Positions 27,637-34,779 of a stretch of 64,000 bases of DNA are shown here, piece after piece. The position numbers and the translations under genes were made by a program. Source of the DNA: JBHJHP01 sp042219825. Its GTDB lineage: Bacteria; Bacteroidota; Bacteroidia; Bacteroidales; UBA5342. Positions within the stretch are counted from its first letter, which is position 1. Each line of letters starts with the position of its first letter. A model generated the notes under the pieces. It had not been told where the DNA came from. It ran no database searches and saw nothing but the letters and a program-made list of their open reading frames with translations. Location: NCBI RefSeq assembly GCF_042219825.1, contig NZ_JBHJHQ010000002.1:310001-374000 (forward strand), given 5' to 3'.

Positions 27637-28875
27637 ATGCAGTTTGAAGAAAATATACGTTTAGCGCTGACCGGTTTGTACGATCATAAATTCAGATCTT
27701 TTCTGACTATGCTCGGGATTATTTTTGGTGTAGCATCTGTTATTGCCATGTTATCCATTGGAGAAGGAGCTAAACGTGAGGCTATTGCCAAATACCAGGA
27801 CTTGGGTGTAAATAATATTATTATTCGTGATAAAGATCTGTCTGATGCAGAACTTGAAGAAGTCAGAGCCAAATTTTCACCCGGTTTATCGCTCCAGGAT
27901 GCTTCAACCATAAAGGAAATCGTTCCTTATGTGGAGGATGTGGCATCGCAGGCAGAAAAGAGCACAGATGTAAAGTTCTCAGATAAATCAGTTAAGTCTA
28001 CCGTTATCGGAATTACACCTTCCTACATTGATATTTTGAACCAGAAAACAGATGAAGGAGAGTTTATAAATGAGGATCATTATAAACGGAACCTTAAAGT
28101 TTGTGTATTGGGTGCTGGTGTAGCCAAAGAACTTTTTGCCGGTGTGGATCCCATCGGTAAAAAAGTAAAGATAGAAGATCAGTGGATGGAAGTTGTAGGA
28201 ACCATGCAGCCCAAAGCGCTTTTTACGGAGACGGTTGGTGAGCTGGCATCGCGTGACCTGAACAATGACGTTTACATGCCACTTACAACATTTAACAAAC
28301 GGTTTGAGCGCTCAAAGAAATATGAAAGTGAGATCAGACAAATTACGGTCAAGATAAAGGAAGCCGGCATGCTGGTAGAAAGTTCGGAAGTGATCCGGAG
28401 CATTTTGAACCGGCATCATTTTAATAATGCGGATTTCAGCATCATCATCCCACTCGAACTGCTGAAGCAGGAAGAGAAGGAACGCAGGATTTACAATATT
28501 CTGTTGGGTGCTATTGCTGCCATATCGTTGCTGGTAGGAGGCATAGGAATTATGAATATTATGCTGGCAACGGTAATGGAACGTACCCGCGAAATAGGGA
28601 TCAGACGGGCCATTGGTGCAAGAAAAGCAGATATAATGAGCCAGTTTGTGACAGAGGCAGTGGCCATTAGTATTACCGGTGGAATAATTGGCGTGTTGCT
28701 GGGTGTATCACTTTCTTTGCTGATATCGCTGTTCACGGATGTCAACACCTTTATCCGGCTCTACTCTGTATTTGTTGCATTTGGCTTCTCTGTGGTAGTG
28801 GGAATAAGTTTTGGATATCTTCCGGCTAAGAATGCATCGAACCTGAATCCTATTGAATCCATCCGTTACGAGTAA
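27637..28875 (+). CDS. MacB-like ABC transporter permease
   Basis: The 412-residue protein has the MacB topology. The first membrane helix (FLTMLGIIFGVASVIAMLSIGEGA) is followed by a large periplasmic domain (about 55-270). Three C-terminal helices (LLGAIAAISLLVGGIGIMNIMLATVMERTREIG and two more) complete the FtsX-like fold. This type pumps substrates from the periplasm by mechanotransmission. The ATPase is on a separate gene just downstream (10 bp gap), so it is a split MacB, as is usual in Bacteroidota. Confidence 0.94.
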   Translation: MQFEENIRLALTGLYDHKFRSFLTMLGIIFGVASVIAMLSIGEGAKREAIAKYQDLGVNNIIIRDKDLSDAELEEVRAKFSPGLSLQDASTIKEIVPYVEDVASQAEKSTDVKFSDKSVKSTVIGITPSYIDILNQKTDEGEFINEDHYKRNLKVCVLGAGVAKELFAGVDPIGKKVKIEDQWMEVVGTMQPKALFTETVGELASRDLNNDVYMPLTTFNKRFERSKKYESEIRQITVKIKEAGMLVESSEVIRSILNRHHFNNADFSIIIPLELLKQEEKERRIYNILLGAIAAISLLVGGIGIMNIMLATVMERTREIGIRRAIGARKADIMSQFVTEAVAISITGGIIGVLLGVSLSLLISLFTDVNTFIRLYSVFVAFGFSVVVGISFGYLPAKNASNLNPIESIRYE

Positions 28876-28885
28876 ACGAAGAATT

Positions 28886-29590
28886 ATGTTAATTGAAATA
28901 AACAGACTGGAAAAAAATTATCTCATGGGTGAGGTTTCTGTTCGGGCGCTTCGTGGAGTTGACCTGAAGATTAAACAGAACGAATATGTTGCCATCATGG
29001 GACCGTCCGGATCAGGCAAATCCACATTGATGAATGTGATTGGTTGTCTTGATGTGCCAACTGCAGGAGAATATCTTTTTAACGGAGTGGATGTAAGTAT
29101 GCTGACGGATGACGAATTATCTGCGATGCGAAACAAGGAAATCGGATTTATTTTCCAGAACTTTAACCTGTTGCCGCGGTCAAGTTCACTGCACAACGTA
29201 GAGCTTCCGTTGATGTATGCCGGAATGACGAAGCATGAACGCTTAGAACGTTCAAAGGAAGCTTTGTCGCGTGTAGGCCTTTCTGACAGAATGGAACATA
29301 AGCCATCTGAATTATCGGGTGGACAAAGGCAACGAGTTGCTATTGCACGGGCATTGGTAACCAAACCCGGAATTCTTTTAGCGGATGAACCAACCGGGGC
29401 ACTCGATACCAAAACCGGTTTGGAAATTATGAATTTGTTTGATCAGTTGCACAAGGAAGGAAATACCATCATCTTAATTACCCATGAACAGGAAATAGCG
29501 GATTACAGCGACAGGATTATCCACATAAAAGACGGCCTGATAGATACTGATAAGAAAAATCACAACAAAACCGAAACGCTAAGAAAATGA
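28886..29590 (+). CDS. MacB/LolD-type ABC transporter ATPase
   Basis: The ATG at 28886 gives 234 residues; an upstream in-frame start inside the permease gene is unlikely. Walker A GPSGSGKST (39-47), Q-loop region (FIFQNFNLLPRSS), signature LSGGQRQR, Walker B ILLADEPTGALD and the H-loop (ILITHEQEIA) are all intact. It supplies energy for the permease. Its last bases overlap the TolC-family gene by 4 bp. Confidence 0.96.
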   Translation: MLIEINRLEKNYLMGEVSVRALRGVDLKIKQNEYVAIMGPSGSGKSTLMNVIGCLDVPTAGEYLFNGVDVSMLTDDELSAMRNKEIGFIFQNFNLLPRSSSLHNVELPLMYAGMTKHERLERSKEALSRVGLSDRMEHKPSELSGGQRQRVAIARALVTKPGILLADEPTGALDTKTGLEIMNLFDQLHKEGNTIILITHEQEIADYSDRIIHIKDGLIDTDKKNHNKTETLRK

Positions 29591-31086
29591 AACGTATACT
29601 ATACATATTAAGCGCAGTTATTCTGTGCACATCAGGACTAAAAGCACAAAAACCGCAGGCACATCTTCTGGATCTTGAAACCAGTATAGCTATAGCAAAA
29701 ATGTCGAGTTATGATATCCTTATTCTCAGGCAGAATATAAAAATGGCAGAGTTTAATCTTAAGGCCACAACCAGCAGCCTGAAAACACATGTGGATATGG
29801 ATATGCAGGTGCCGGGTTTTTCCAATACCATTTATGAATTCAGGGATCCAACAGGAGTTGTGTCGTATAATCCCTTAAAGACGAATGCACTTTCAGGCAG
29901 ATTAAGGGTTACACAACCTTTACCAACTGATGGAAATATTTTTCTGGAAGCTAACCCAAGTGTTATTACCGATTATACAAACAGTACCAGAACCTCGAGA
30001 TTTAATACCGCCGTCAGATTGAACCAACCTTTAAATGCATTCTTCGGATATAATGATATTCAGACGAATTTTAAGACTGCCAAACTGAATTATGAAAGTT
30101 CTCAAAAAAGATTAACACGTGAAGAACTGAACCTGGTGTATAACGTAAGTAATAATTTTTATAACCTGTTAGCCATTCAGAAGAGGATGGATATTGCAAA
30201 ACTGAATCTGGACAGGCAAAAAGAGGCATATGACATCGCTCAGAATAAATTCGCTGTGGGTCTTATTCGGGAAGTTGATGCGCTGCAGATGGAAGTGGAT
30301 CTGGCCGAGGCTCAGAATAACTATGACCTTAACCGGGTGAACCTGGAGACGGCGTCTAATTCGTTCAAGGAGTTGTTGGGACTTCCCATTACTGATAGTA
30401 TAACAATAGATGCCAATATGGACTATACTCCCGTTGTTGTGGAACTTGATAAAGCTCTGGAGTATGCCAGAAAAAGCAGACTTGAACTTAGGGAGCAGGA
30501 TATCCAGATTGAACTGAATGAGCTGAATCTTAAACGGCAAAAAGCACAGGGGCGTATTTCCGGTGCTATAAATGCCTCTTACGGATTAACCGGAATTGAT
30601 GATGAAGATAATCCCGGTGCGTTTAACCTGAACCAGACTACTGATCGTGTATTCACAAATTTAACAGACAGGGGCCCGAATTATGGCGTTTCCCTGGATA
30701 TCAGTATACCAATTATTGACTGGGGTGAGAACAAAGCGCGGGTTAACAGGGCTAAGGCTCAGTTGCAACAGAATATTTATCAGAAGGAGCAACTTGCGCG
30801 GAGTATAGATAATGAAGTCAGAAATCTGGTTGCGAATTACAGCAATAGTTTAAAACGCCTGCAGCTGCTGGAGAAAAATGTTGCAGTAGCTGAAAAGAGT
30901 TTTAAAATCACATTGTCACGTTATTCAGATGGAGATATTGACAGTCAGGCTTTGGCGTTGGAGAGGGAACGTTTGAACAATGCTTATTTATCGCATTTGT
31001 CAGCTTACATAAACTACGAACTTTTGTTGGCCGATCTTATGCGTAAAACATATTATGATTTCAAGGAGCAAAGACCGATCAATTAA
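29587..31086 (+). CDS. TolC family outer membrane efflux protein
   Basis: The 499-residue protein has a signal peptide (about 1-21). The TolC fold shows two internal repeats of coiled-coil and beta-barrel parts, for example QKRMDIAKLNLDRQKEAYDIAQNKFAVGLIREVDALQMEVDLAEAQNNY (about 200-245) and a matching second half near 380-470. It probably forms the trimeric outer-membrane channel of the transporter encoded just upstream. The start overlaps the ATPase stop. Confidence 0.92.
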   Translation: MKRILYILSAVILCTSGLKAQKPQAHLLDLETSIAIAKMSSYDILILRQNIKMAEFNLKATTSSLKTHVDMDMQVPGFSNTIYEFRDPTGVVSYNPLKTNALSGRLRVTQPLPTDGNIFLEANPSVITDYTNSTRTSRFNTAVRLNQPLNAFFGYNDIQTNFKTAKLNYESSQKRLTREELNLVYNVSNNFYNLLAIQKRMDIAKLNLDRQKEAYDIAQNKFAVGLIREVDALQMEVDLAEAQNNYDLNRVNLETASNSFKELLGLPITDSITIDANMDYTPVVVELDKALEYARKSRLELREQDIQIELNELNLKRQKAQGRISGAINASYGLTGIDDEDNPGAFNLNQTTDRVFTNLTDRGPNYGVSLDISIPIIDWGENKARVNRAKAQLQQNIYQKEQLARSIDNEVRNLVANYSNSLKRLQLLEKNVAVAEKSFKITLSRYSDGDIDSQALALERERLNNAYLSHLSAYINYELLLADLMRKTYYDFKEQRPIN

Positions 31087-31146
31087 TTGGACCGGTCGAA
31101 ATGCTCGCGTGAATATTTTTTTCAGAGACAATCTGAGATCAAAACT

Positions 31147-31554
31147 ATGATTGTTGAATTAATTCCATTTAATCGAGTAGGTCTATTCGTGTTTAACGAG
31201 AACATTGAAGCGTATTCAGAATTTGATTTTAGTTTTACTAAAAGTGATGATGTTACTAACTGGGATGGATATGAATTAGAAGATGAAGGTTTAGATATTT
31301 ATACCGAAAAGAATTGTATCGTTTCAATCGCTTGTAGAAAAGAGTTGTTTTTTAAGGGAACTAACCTTATAGGGTTATCATTCAACACATTTACCAGGAA
31401 GTTTAAATTGAAGCCTTCTGGAGAGACAGATCAAATTTACATGCCTGTTAACGATGATTATCAGGAAGTTATCGAGTTTGATGAAATAGGAATACAAATT
31501 TGGCTAAGTGAAAATAAAATTCTAACCGTATTCTGTTCTCCTAAAGTAGATTAA
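31147..31554 (+). CDS. Small soluble protein of unknown function
   Basis: The ATG at 31147 gives 135 residues; a TTG start at 31087 would add a charged leader of poor quality. The protein is acidic and lacks a signal peptide or membrane helix. It begins MIVELIPFNRVGLFVFNENI. It contains two segments, CIVSIACRKELFFKGTNLIGLSF and FDEIGIQIWLSENKILTVF, that look like alternating beta strands. The form resembles small single-domain proteins seen as orphans or near polymorphic toxins, but no such partner is present. I do not recognise the family. Confidence 0.65.
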   Translation: MIVELIPFNRVGLFVFNENIEAYSEFDFSFTKSDDVTNWDGYELEDEGLDIYTEKNCIVSIACRKELFFKGTNLIGLSFNTFTRKFKLKPSGETDQIYMPVNDDYQEVIEFDEIGIQIWLSENKILTVFCSPKVD

Positions 31555-31671
31555 TTATTGAATCTTCAAGGAAGTCTGTTATTAACCGGTGCTGATGTAT
31601 ATTAGTGCCAGCAGTCAAATACTCACCTAAACTATAATAGGTTTAAATATTTTTTAAAATGCCTGATACAG

Positions 31672-31703
31672 TTTGCTGTAAATAAAATAATTAATATCTT
31701 TGC
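31672..31703 (+). promoter_or_regulatory. Promoter of the rpsF operon
   Basis: TTTG (31672-31675) and TATCTTTG (31696-31703) are separated by about 20 bases. This matches the Bacteroidota housekeeping promoter (TTTG, then TAnnTTTG). Transcription would start a few bases later, leaving a leader of about 40 nt before rpsF at 31750. Confidence 0.8.
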
Positions 31704-31749
31704 GCGTCGAAAATTAAGGATATAATCATTAATTAAATTTATAGAGAGT

Positions 31750-32097
31750 ATGTTAAACAGTTATGAAACCGTTTTCATTTTAACTCCCGTTTTGTCTGAG
31801 AACCAGATGAAGGAAGCGGTAGAAAAGTTCAACAAGCTCCTGACTGATAACGGAGCTGAGATTGTACATCAGGAGAACTGGGGATTAAGGAAATTAGCTT
31901 ATCCCATTCAGAAAAAATCAACAGGGTTTTACCAGTTGCTTGAATTCAAATCAACACCAGATTTGATCGCAAAATTAGAGTTAGAGTACCGTCGTGATGA
32001 AAGGGTCATTCGTTTCCTTACATTCAGATTGGATAAATACTCTATTGAGTATGCAGAGAAAAGAAGGTCGAATCTAAAAGCAAAAAAGGAGAACTAA
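31750..32097 (+). CDS. rpsF: 30S ribosomal protein S6
   Basis: The 115-residue protein has the S6 fold: YETVFILTPVLSENQMKEAVEKF, then NWGLRKLAYPIQKKSTGFYQLLEF, then ELEYRRDERVIRFLTFRLDK. S6 binds S18 and 16S rRNA in the small-subunit platform. The C-terminus has a basic tail (EKRRSNLKAKKEN). It opens the operon with rpsR (3 bp gap) and rplI. Confidence 0.98.
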   Translation: MLNSYETVFILTPVLSENQMKEAVEKFNKLLTDNGAEIVHQENWGLRKLAYPIQKKSTGFYQLLEFKSTPDLIAKLELEYRRDERVIRFLTFRLDKYSIEYAEKRRSNLKAKKEN

Positions 32098-32100
32098 GCC

Positions 32101-32370
32101 ATGGCACAGAGTCAGTCAGAAATTAGATATCTAACACCGCCCTCGGTTGATATTAACAGAAAAAAATATTGCCGTTTCAAAAAGAACGGAATCAAATATG
32201 TTGATTACAAAGACCCGGAATTCCTTAAGAAGTTTCTTAATGAACAGGGAAAAATCCTCCCAAGAAGGTTAACCGGTACATCTTTAAAATTCCAGAGAAA
32301 AGTGGCTCAGGCCGTTAAGAGAGCCCGTCACCTGGCTTTATTACCGTATGTAACTGATTTGATGAAATAA
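32101..32370 (+). CDS. rpsR: 30S ribosomal protein S18
   Basis: The 89-residue protein carries the S18 core (YCRFKKNGIKYVDYKDPEFLKKFLNEQGKILPRRLTG) and the C-terminal helix (AQAVKRARHLALLPY). It forms a heterodimer with S6 on the small subunit. It sits between rpsF and rplI with no priB or ssb between them. Confidence 0.98.
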   Translation: MAQSQSEIRYLTPPSVDINRKKYCRFKKNGIKYVDYKDPEFLKKFLNEQGKILPRRLTGTSLKFQRKVAQAVKRARHLALLPYVTDLMK

Positions 32371-32372
32371 TT

Positions 32373-32379
32373 GAGGAGG
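32373..32379 (+). promoter_or_regulatory. Strong Shine-Dalgarno sequence of rplI
   Basis: GAGGAGG lies 8 bases before the rplI ATG. It pairs well with the anti-SD end of 16S rRNA. Most genes in this window have no such motif, as usual for Bacteroidota, so this one stands out. Confidence 0.75.
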
Positions 32380-32387
32380 ATAGTATA

Positions 32388-32831
32388 ATGGATATAATAT
32401 TAAAGGAAGACATTATAGGTTTAGGATATAAAGACGACATTATCACTGTTAAGGACGGTTACGGCAGAAACTATCTTATACCTCAGGGAAAAGCAGTTGT
32501 AGCTACTGAGTCGGCTAAAAAGGTCTTGGCTGAAAATATGAAGCAGAGAGCTCACAAGCTGGCTAAAATCAAACAGGAAGCAGAAGAACTGGCAGGAAAA
32601 CTTGGTTCAGTTAATCTGGTTGTTGGTGCAAAAACAAGTTCTACCGGTAAAATCTTTGGTTCAGTAAGCAATATTCAGATTTCTGAAGCACTGGAAAAAG
32701 AAGGTTATGATGTGGATCGTAAACTGATCAGCATTAAAGAAGCCGTGAAAGAAGTTGGTAAATATAAAGCAACGCTGAAATTGCATAAAGAAGTAAGTGT
32801 TGAAATAGGATTCGAAGTAGTACCGGAATAG
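32388..32831 (+). CDS. rplI: 50S ribosomal protein L9
   Basis: The 147-residue protein has the N-terminal L9 domain (MDIILKEDIIGLGYKDDIITVKDGYGRNYLIPQGKAV), a long central helix (KQRAHKLAKIKQEAEELAGKL) and the C-terminal domain (TGKIFGSVSNIQISEAL, VSVEIGFEVVPE). L9 binds 23S rRNA and limits frame errors. It ends the rpsF operon ahead of a clear terminator. Confidence 0.98.
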   Translation: MDIILKEDIIGLGYKDDIITVKDGYGRNYLIPQGKAVVATESAKKVLAENMKQRAHKLAKIKQEAEELAGKLGSVNLVVGAKTSSTGKIFGSVSNIQISEALEKEGYDVDRKLISIKEAVKEVGKYKATLKLHKEVSVEIGFEVVPE

Positions 32832-32869
32832 AATTTCCAAATTACGATTTATCGTTTTTCAAACTATAC

Positions 32870-32896
32870 AACCCCGATGCAAATCGGGGTTTTTTA
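32870..32896 (+). terminator. Intrinsic terminator after rplI
   Basis: The stem CCCCGAT (32872-32878) pairs with ATCGGGG (32883-32889) across a 4-base loop, followed by a run of T. It separates the ribosomal operon from the CPBP gene, whose own -7 box follows at once. Confidence 0.88.
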
Positions 32897-32899
32897 TTT

Positions 32900-32907
32900 T
32901 ATATTTG
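32900..32907 (+). promoter_or_regulatory. TAnnTTTG -7 box before the CPBP gene
   Basis: TATATTTG lies 21 bases before the ATG at 32929 and directly after the rplI terminator. No good -33 TTG was found at the expected distance, so this is a likely but incomplete promoter. Confidence 0.5.
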
Positions 32908-32928
32908 TACCTCACTAAATCTTATATC

Positions 32929-33879
32929 ATGTTTCTTGATCAGATAAAAAAGGGAAACAGGGCATTTGTTGCCTACTTACCCGCAGTCATGCTAATAATA
33001 CTGTCATATTTTATTGGGCAGTTTATTTTATCTATAGTTCTAGGAGGTGTAGCCATGCTGAATGGAGGTGAACTGACAGAGGACGTCTTAAAATCAATGG
33101 ATTTCAGCAGAATGGGGATCTCAAATAATGTGGGATTTCTGATTATTATGTCCTCCTTTCTTGTACCCTTTTTCGGACTTTTTTTTGCTAAGATTTTTCA
33201 TCGCCGTCCGATGCTGACCTTTGTGACTGCACGAGAAAAACTGGATTTTAAACGCATAGGTTTTGCCATTCTGATATGGGGAATTATTCTGGGAGGGTCT
33301 ACTTTGGCGGACTATTTTATGGATCCTGATAATTATGAAATAACCTTCGAAGCAAAGTCTTTTATATGGTTATTTCTTATTGCATTAATCTTTTTCCCTT
33401 TTCAGGTGAGCTTCGAAGAAATCTTTTTCAGGGGATATCTGTATCAGCTGCTTGGAAATATATTTAAATATCCGGTCATAGCCTGGATACTTACGTCCGT
33501 TCTGTTTGGTTTAATGCATTCGGCAAATCCCGAAGTTTATGAATACGGATTCTGGAAAATGATGCCTGGTTATGTGCTTCTTGGTGCTTTTCTTGGATTG
33601 ATTACTATTCTGGATGACGGACTTGAAATGGCAATCGGGATTCATTTTATTAATAATTTTTTTCTCGCTGTTGGCGTAAATTATACCGGTTCTGCACTTA
33701 AGACTGATTCTGCGTTTCAGGTATTAACCATTGATCCGACATCACAGTGGTATGGTATTCTGATATCAGGATCGATTTTTATGGTTGTGGCCTGGTTGTT
33801 TTATCGGTTCAATGGTTTTAAAAAGCTGATTCAACCTGTCAGGATCAGCAAAACAACTTTAACAGAGGATTCGTTTTAA
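32929..33879 (+). CDS. CPBP family intramembrane metalloprotease
   Basis: The ATG at 32929 gives 316 residues; a TTG at 32905 falls within the -7 box and is unlikely. The protein has about eight membrane helices. It carries the CPBP catalytic motifs in order: FEEIFFRGYLYQLL (EExxxR), FGLMHSANPE (FxxxH) and HFINNFF (HxxxN). Such proteases are related to type II CAAX prenyl endopeptidases and to bacteriocin-maturation proteins; the substrate is unknown. The stop overlaps the convergent metallophosphoesterase gene by 4 bp. Confidence 0.92.
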   Translation: MFLDQIKKGNRAFVAYLPAVMLIILSYFIGQFILSIVLGGVAMLNGGELTEDVLKSMDFSRMGISNNVGFLIIMSSFLVPFFGLFFAKIFHRRPMLTFVTAREKLDFKRIGFAILIWGIILGGSTLADYFMDPDNYEITFEAKSFIWLFLIALIFFPFQVSFEEIFFRGYLYQLLGNIFKYPVIAWILTSVLFGLMHSANPEVYEYGFWKMMPGYVLLGAFLGLITILDDGLEMAIGIHFINNFFLAVGVNYTGSALKTDSAFQVLTIDPTSQWYGILISGSIFMVVAWLFYRFNGFKKLIQPVRISKTTLTEDSF

Positions 33880-34706
33880 TCTTTAGTAGTCTTTAGGGTA
33901 ATCTCAACTATTTCCGGTCTGCAAAAGAACCGGAACGGAACACCAACCACACCAACTCCGGATGTGACATATAATTGCGTGTGTTTTACCTGCCTTAGGC
34001 CGTAACGGTATTTCTGGCCATAATCCGAGGGTAACAGGGGAGCCCAAAGTCCAAAGAGTGTTACCTGTCCACCATGCGTGTGACCGGACAACATCAGGTC
34101 TATCTTGTTGGTTTTTAATTCCTCCATATAGTCCGGATTATGTGACAATAAAATGCAAAAATCAGAATCTCTGACATCGTTGATGGTATTTTCTATCTTC
34201 TGGTCTGATTCCCATAAATCGCCTACACCACCTATTTTAATGCTGTCCCTACCTTCAGTAATCCAAAATGAATTGTTATGGCATAAGTTTATTTTACTCT
34301 CCCTGAATTTACGTATAACCTGTTGAGGGTCTTCAATAAACTCATGATTTCCAAGCACACCATATTTACCCATGGGAGCCTTGAGGATTTGCAGCGCATC
34401 AAAAACAGGAGCAATGTACTTTGCTTTCATGTCAATATAATCACCACTCAACAGGATAATGTCAGGTTGTAATGCATTGATCCGCTTTACAACTTTTTGT
34501 ACTCTTTTTTCAGATATATATGGTCCTAGATGTACATCCGAAATAAAAACAAGCTTTTTGCCATTAAAAGAAGCGGGCAGGTTTTCAGAGTATATTGTGA
34601 GCTTTTTAGTTTTGATCCAGTAGGTCTCAATATAGGCGTAGGAGAGTATTAGTATTCCTGCTATTAGGAATGCAGTTGCATATTTCCATTTAAATAAACC
34701 AATCAT
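33876..34706 (-). CDS. YkuE/YaeI-like metallophosphoesterase
   Basis: The 276-residue protein has an N-terminal membrane anchor (ATAFLIAGILILSYAYIETY) and a calcineurin-like domain. It contains FISDVHLGP (DxH), LSGDYID (GD), LGNHE (GNH), LLSHNPD (H) and GHTHGGQV (GHTH). The metal-binding set is intact. YkuE and YaeI relatives hydrolyse phosphodiesters, including lipid-linked ones, at the outer face of the membrane. The true substrate is unknown. Confidence 0.93.
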   Translation of the reverse strand: MIGLFKWKYATAFLIAGILILSYAYIETYWIKTKKLTIYSENLPASFNGKKLVFISDVHLGPYISEKRVQKVVKRINALQPDIILLSGDYIDMKAKYIAPVFDALQILKAPMGKYGVLGNHEFIEDPQQVIRKFRESKINLCHNNSFWITEGRDSIKIGGVGDLWESDQKIENTINDVRDSDFCILLSHNPDYMEELKTNKIDLMLSGHTHGGQVTLFGLWAPLLPSDYGQKYRYGLRQVKHTQLYVTSGVGVVGVPFRFFCRPEIVEITLKTTKD

Positions 34707-34724
34707 TTTGCTGTCAGGACGAAT

Positions 34725-34758
34725 TAAAAAGGGACCAGTAAAAATATCCGGTCCCTTT
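34725..34758 (-). terminator. Intrinsic terminator after the GH51 gene
   Basis: On the minus strand AAAGGGACC (complement of 34750-34758) pairs with GGTCCCTTT (complement of 34728-34736) across 13 bases and is followed by T residues. It lies between the GH51 stop and the metallophosphoesterase start, so it ends the GH51 transcript. Confidence 0.75.
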
Positions 34759-34779
34759 ACGTTATGAATAAAAATTCAC

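Noticed and set aside
31087..31146. TTG start for the small acidic protein
   Set aside because: It would add 20 charged residues next to the TolC stop; the ATG at 31147 fits better.
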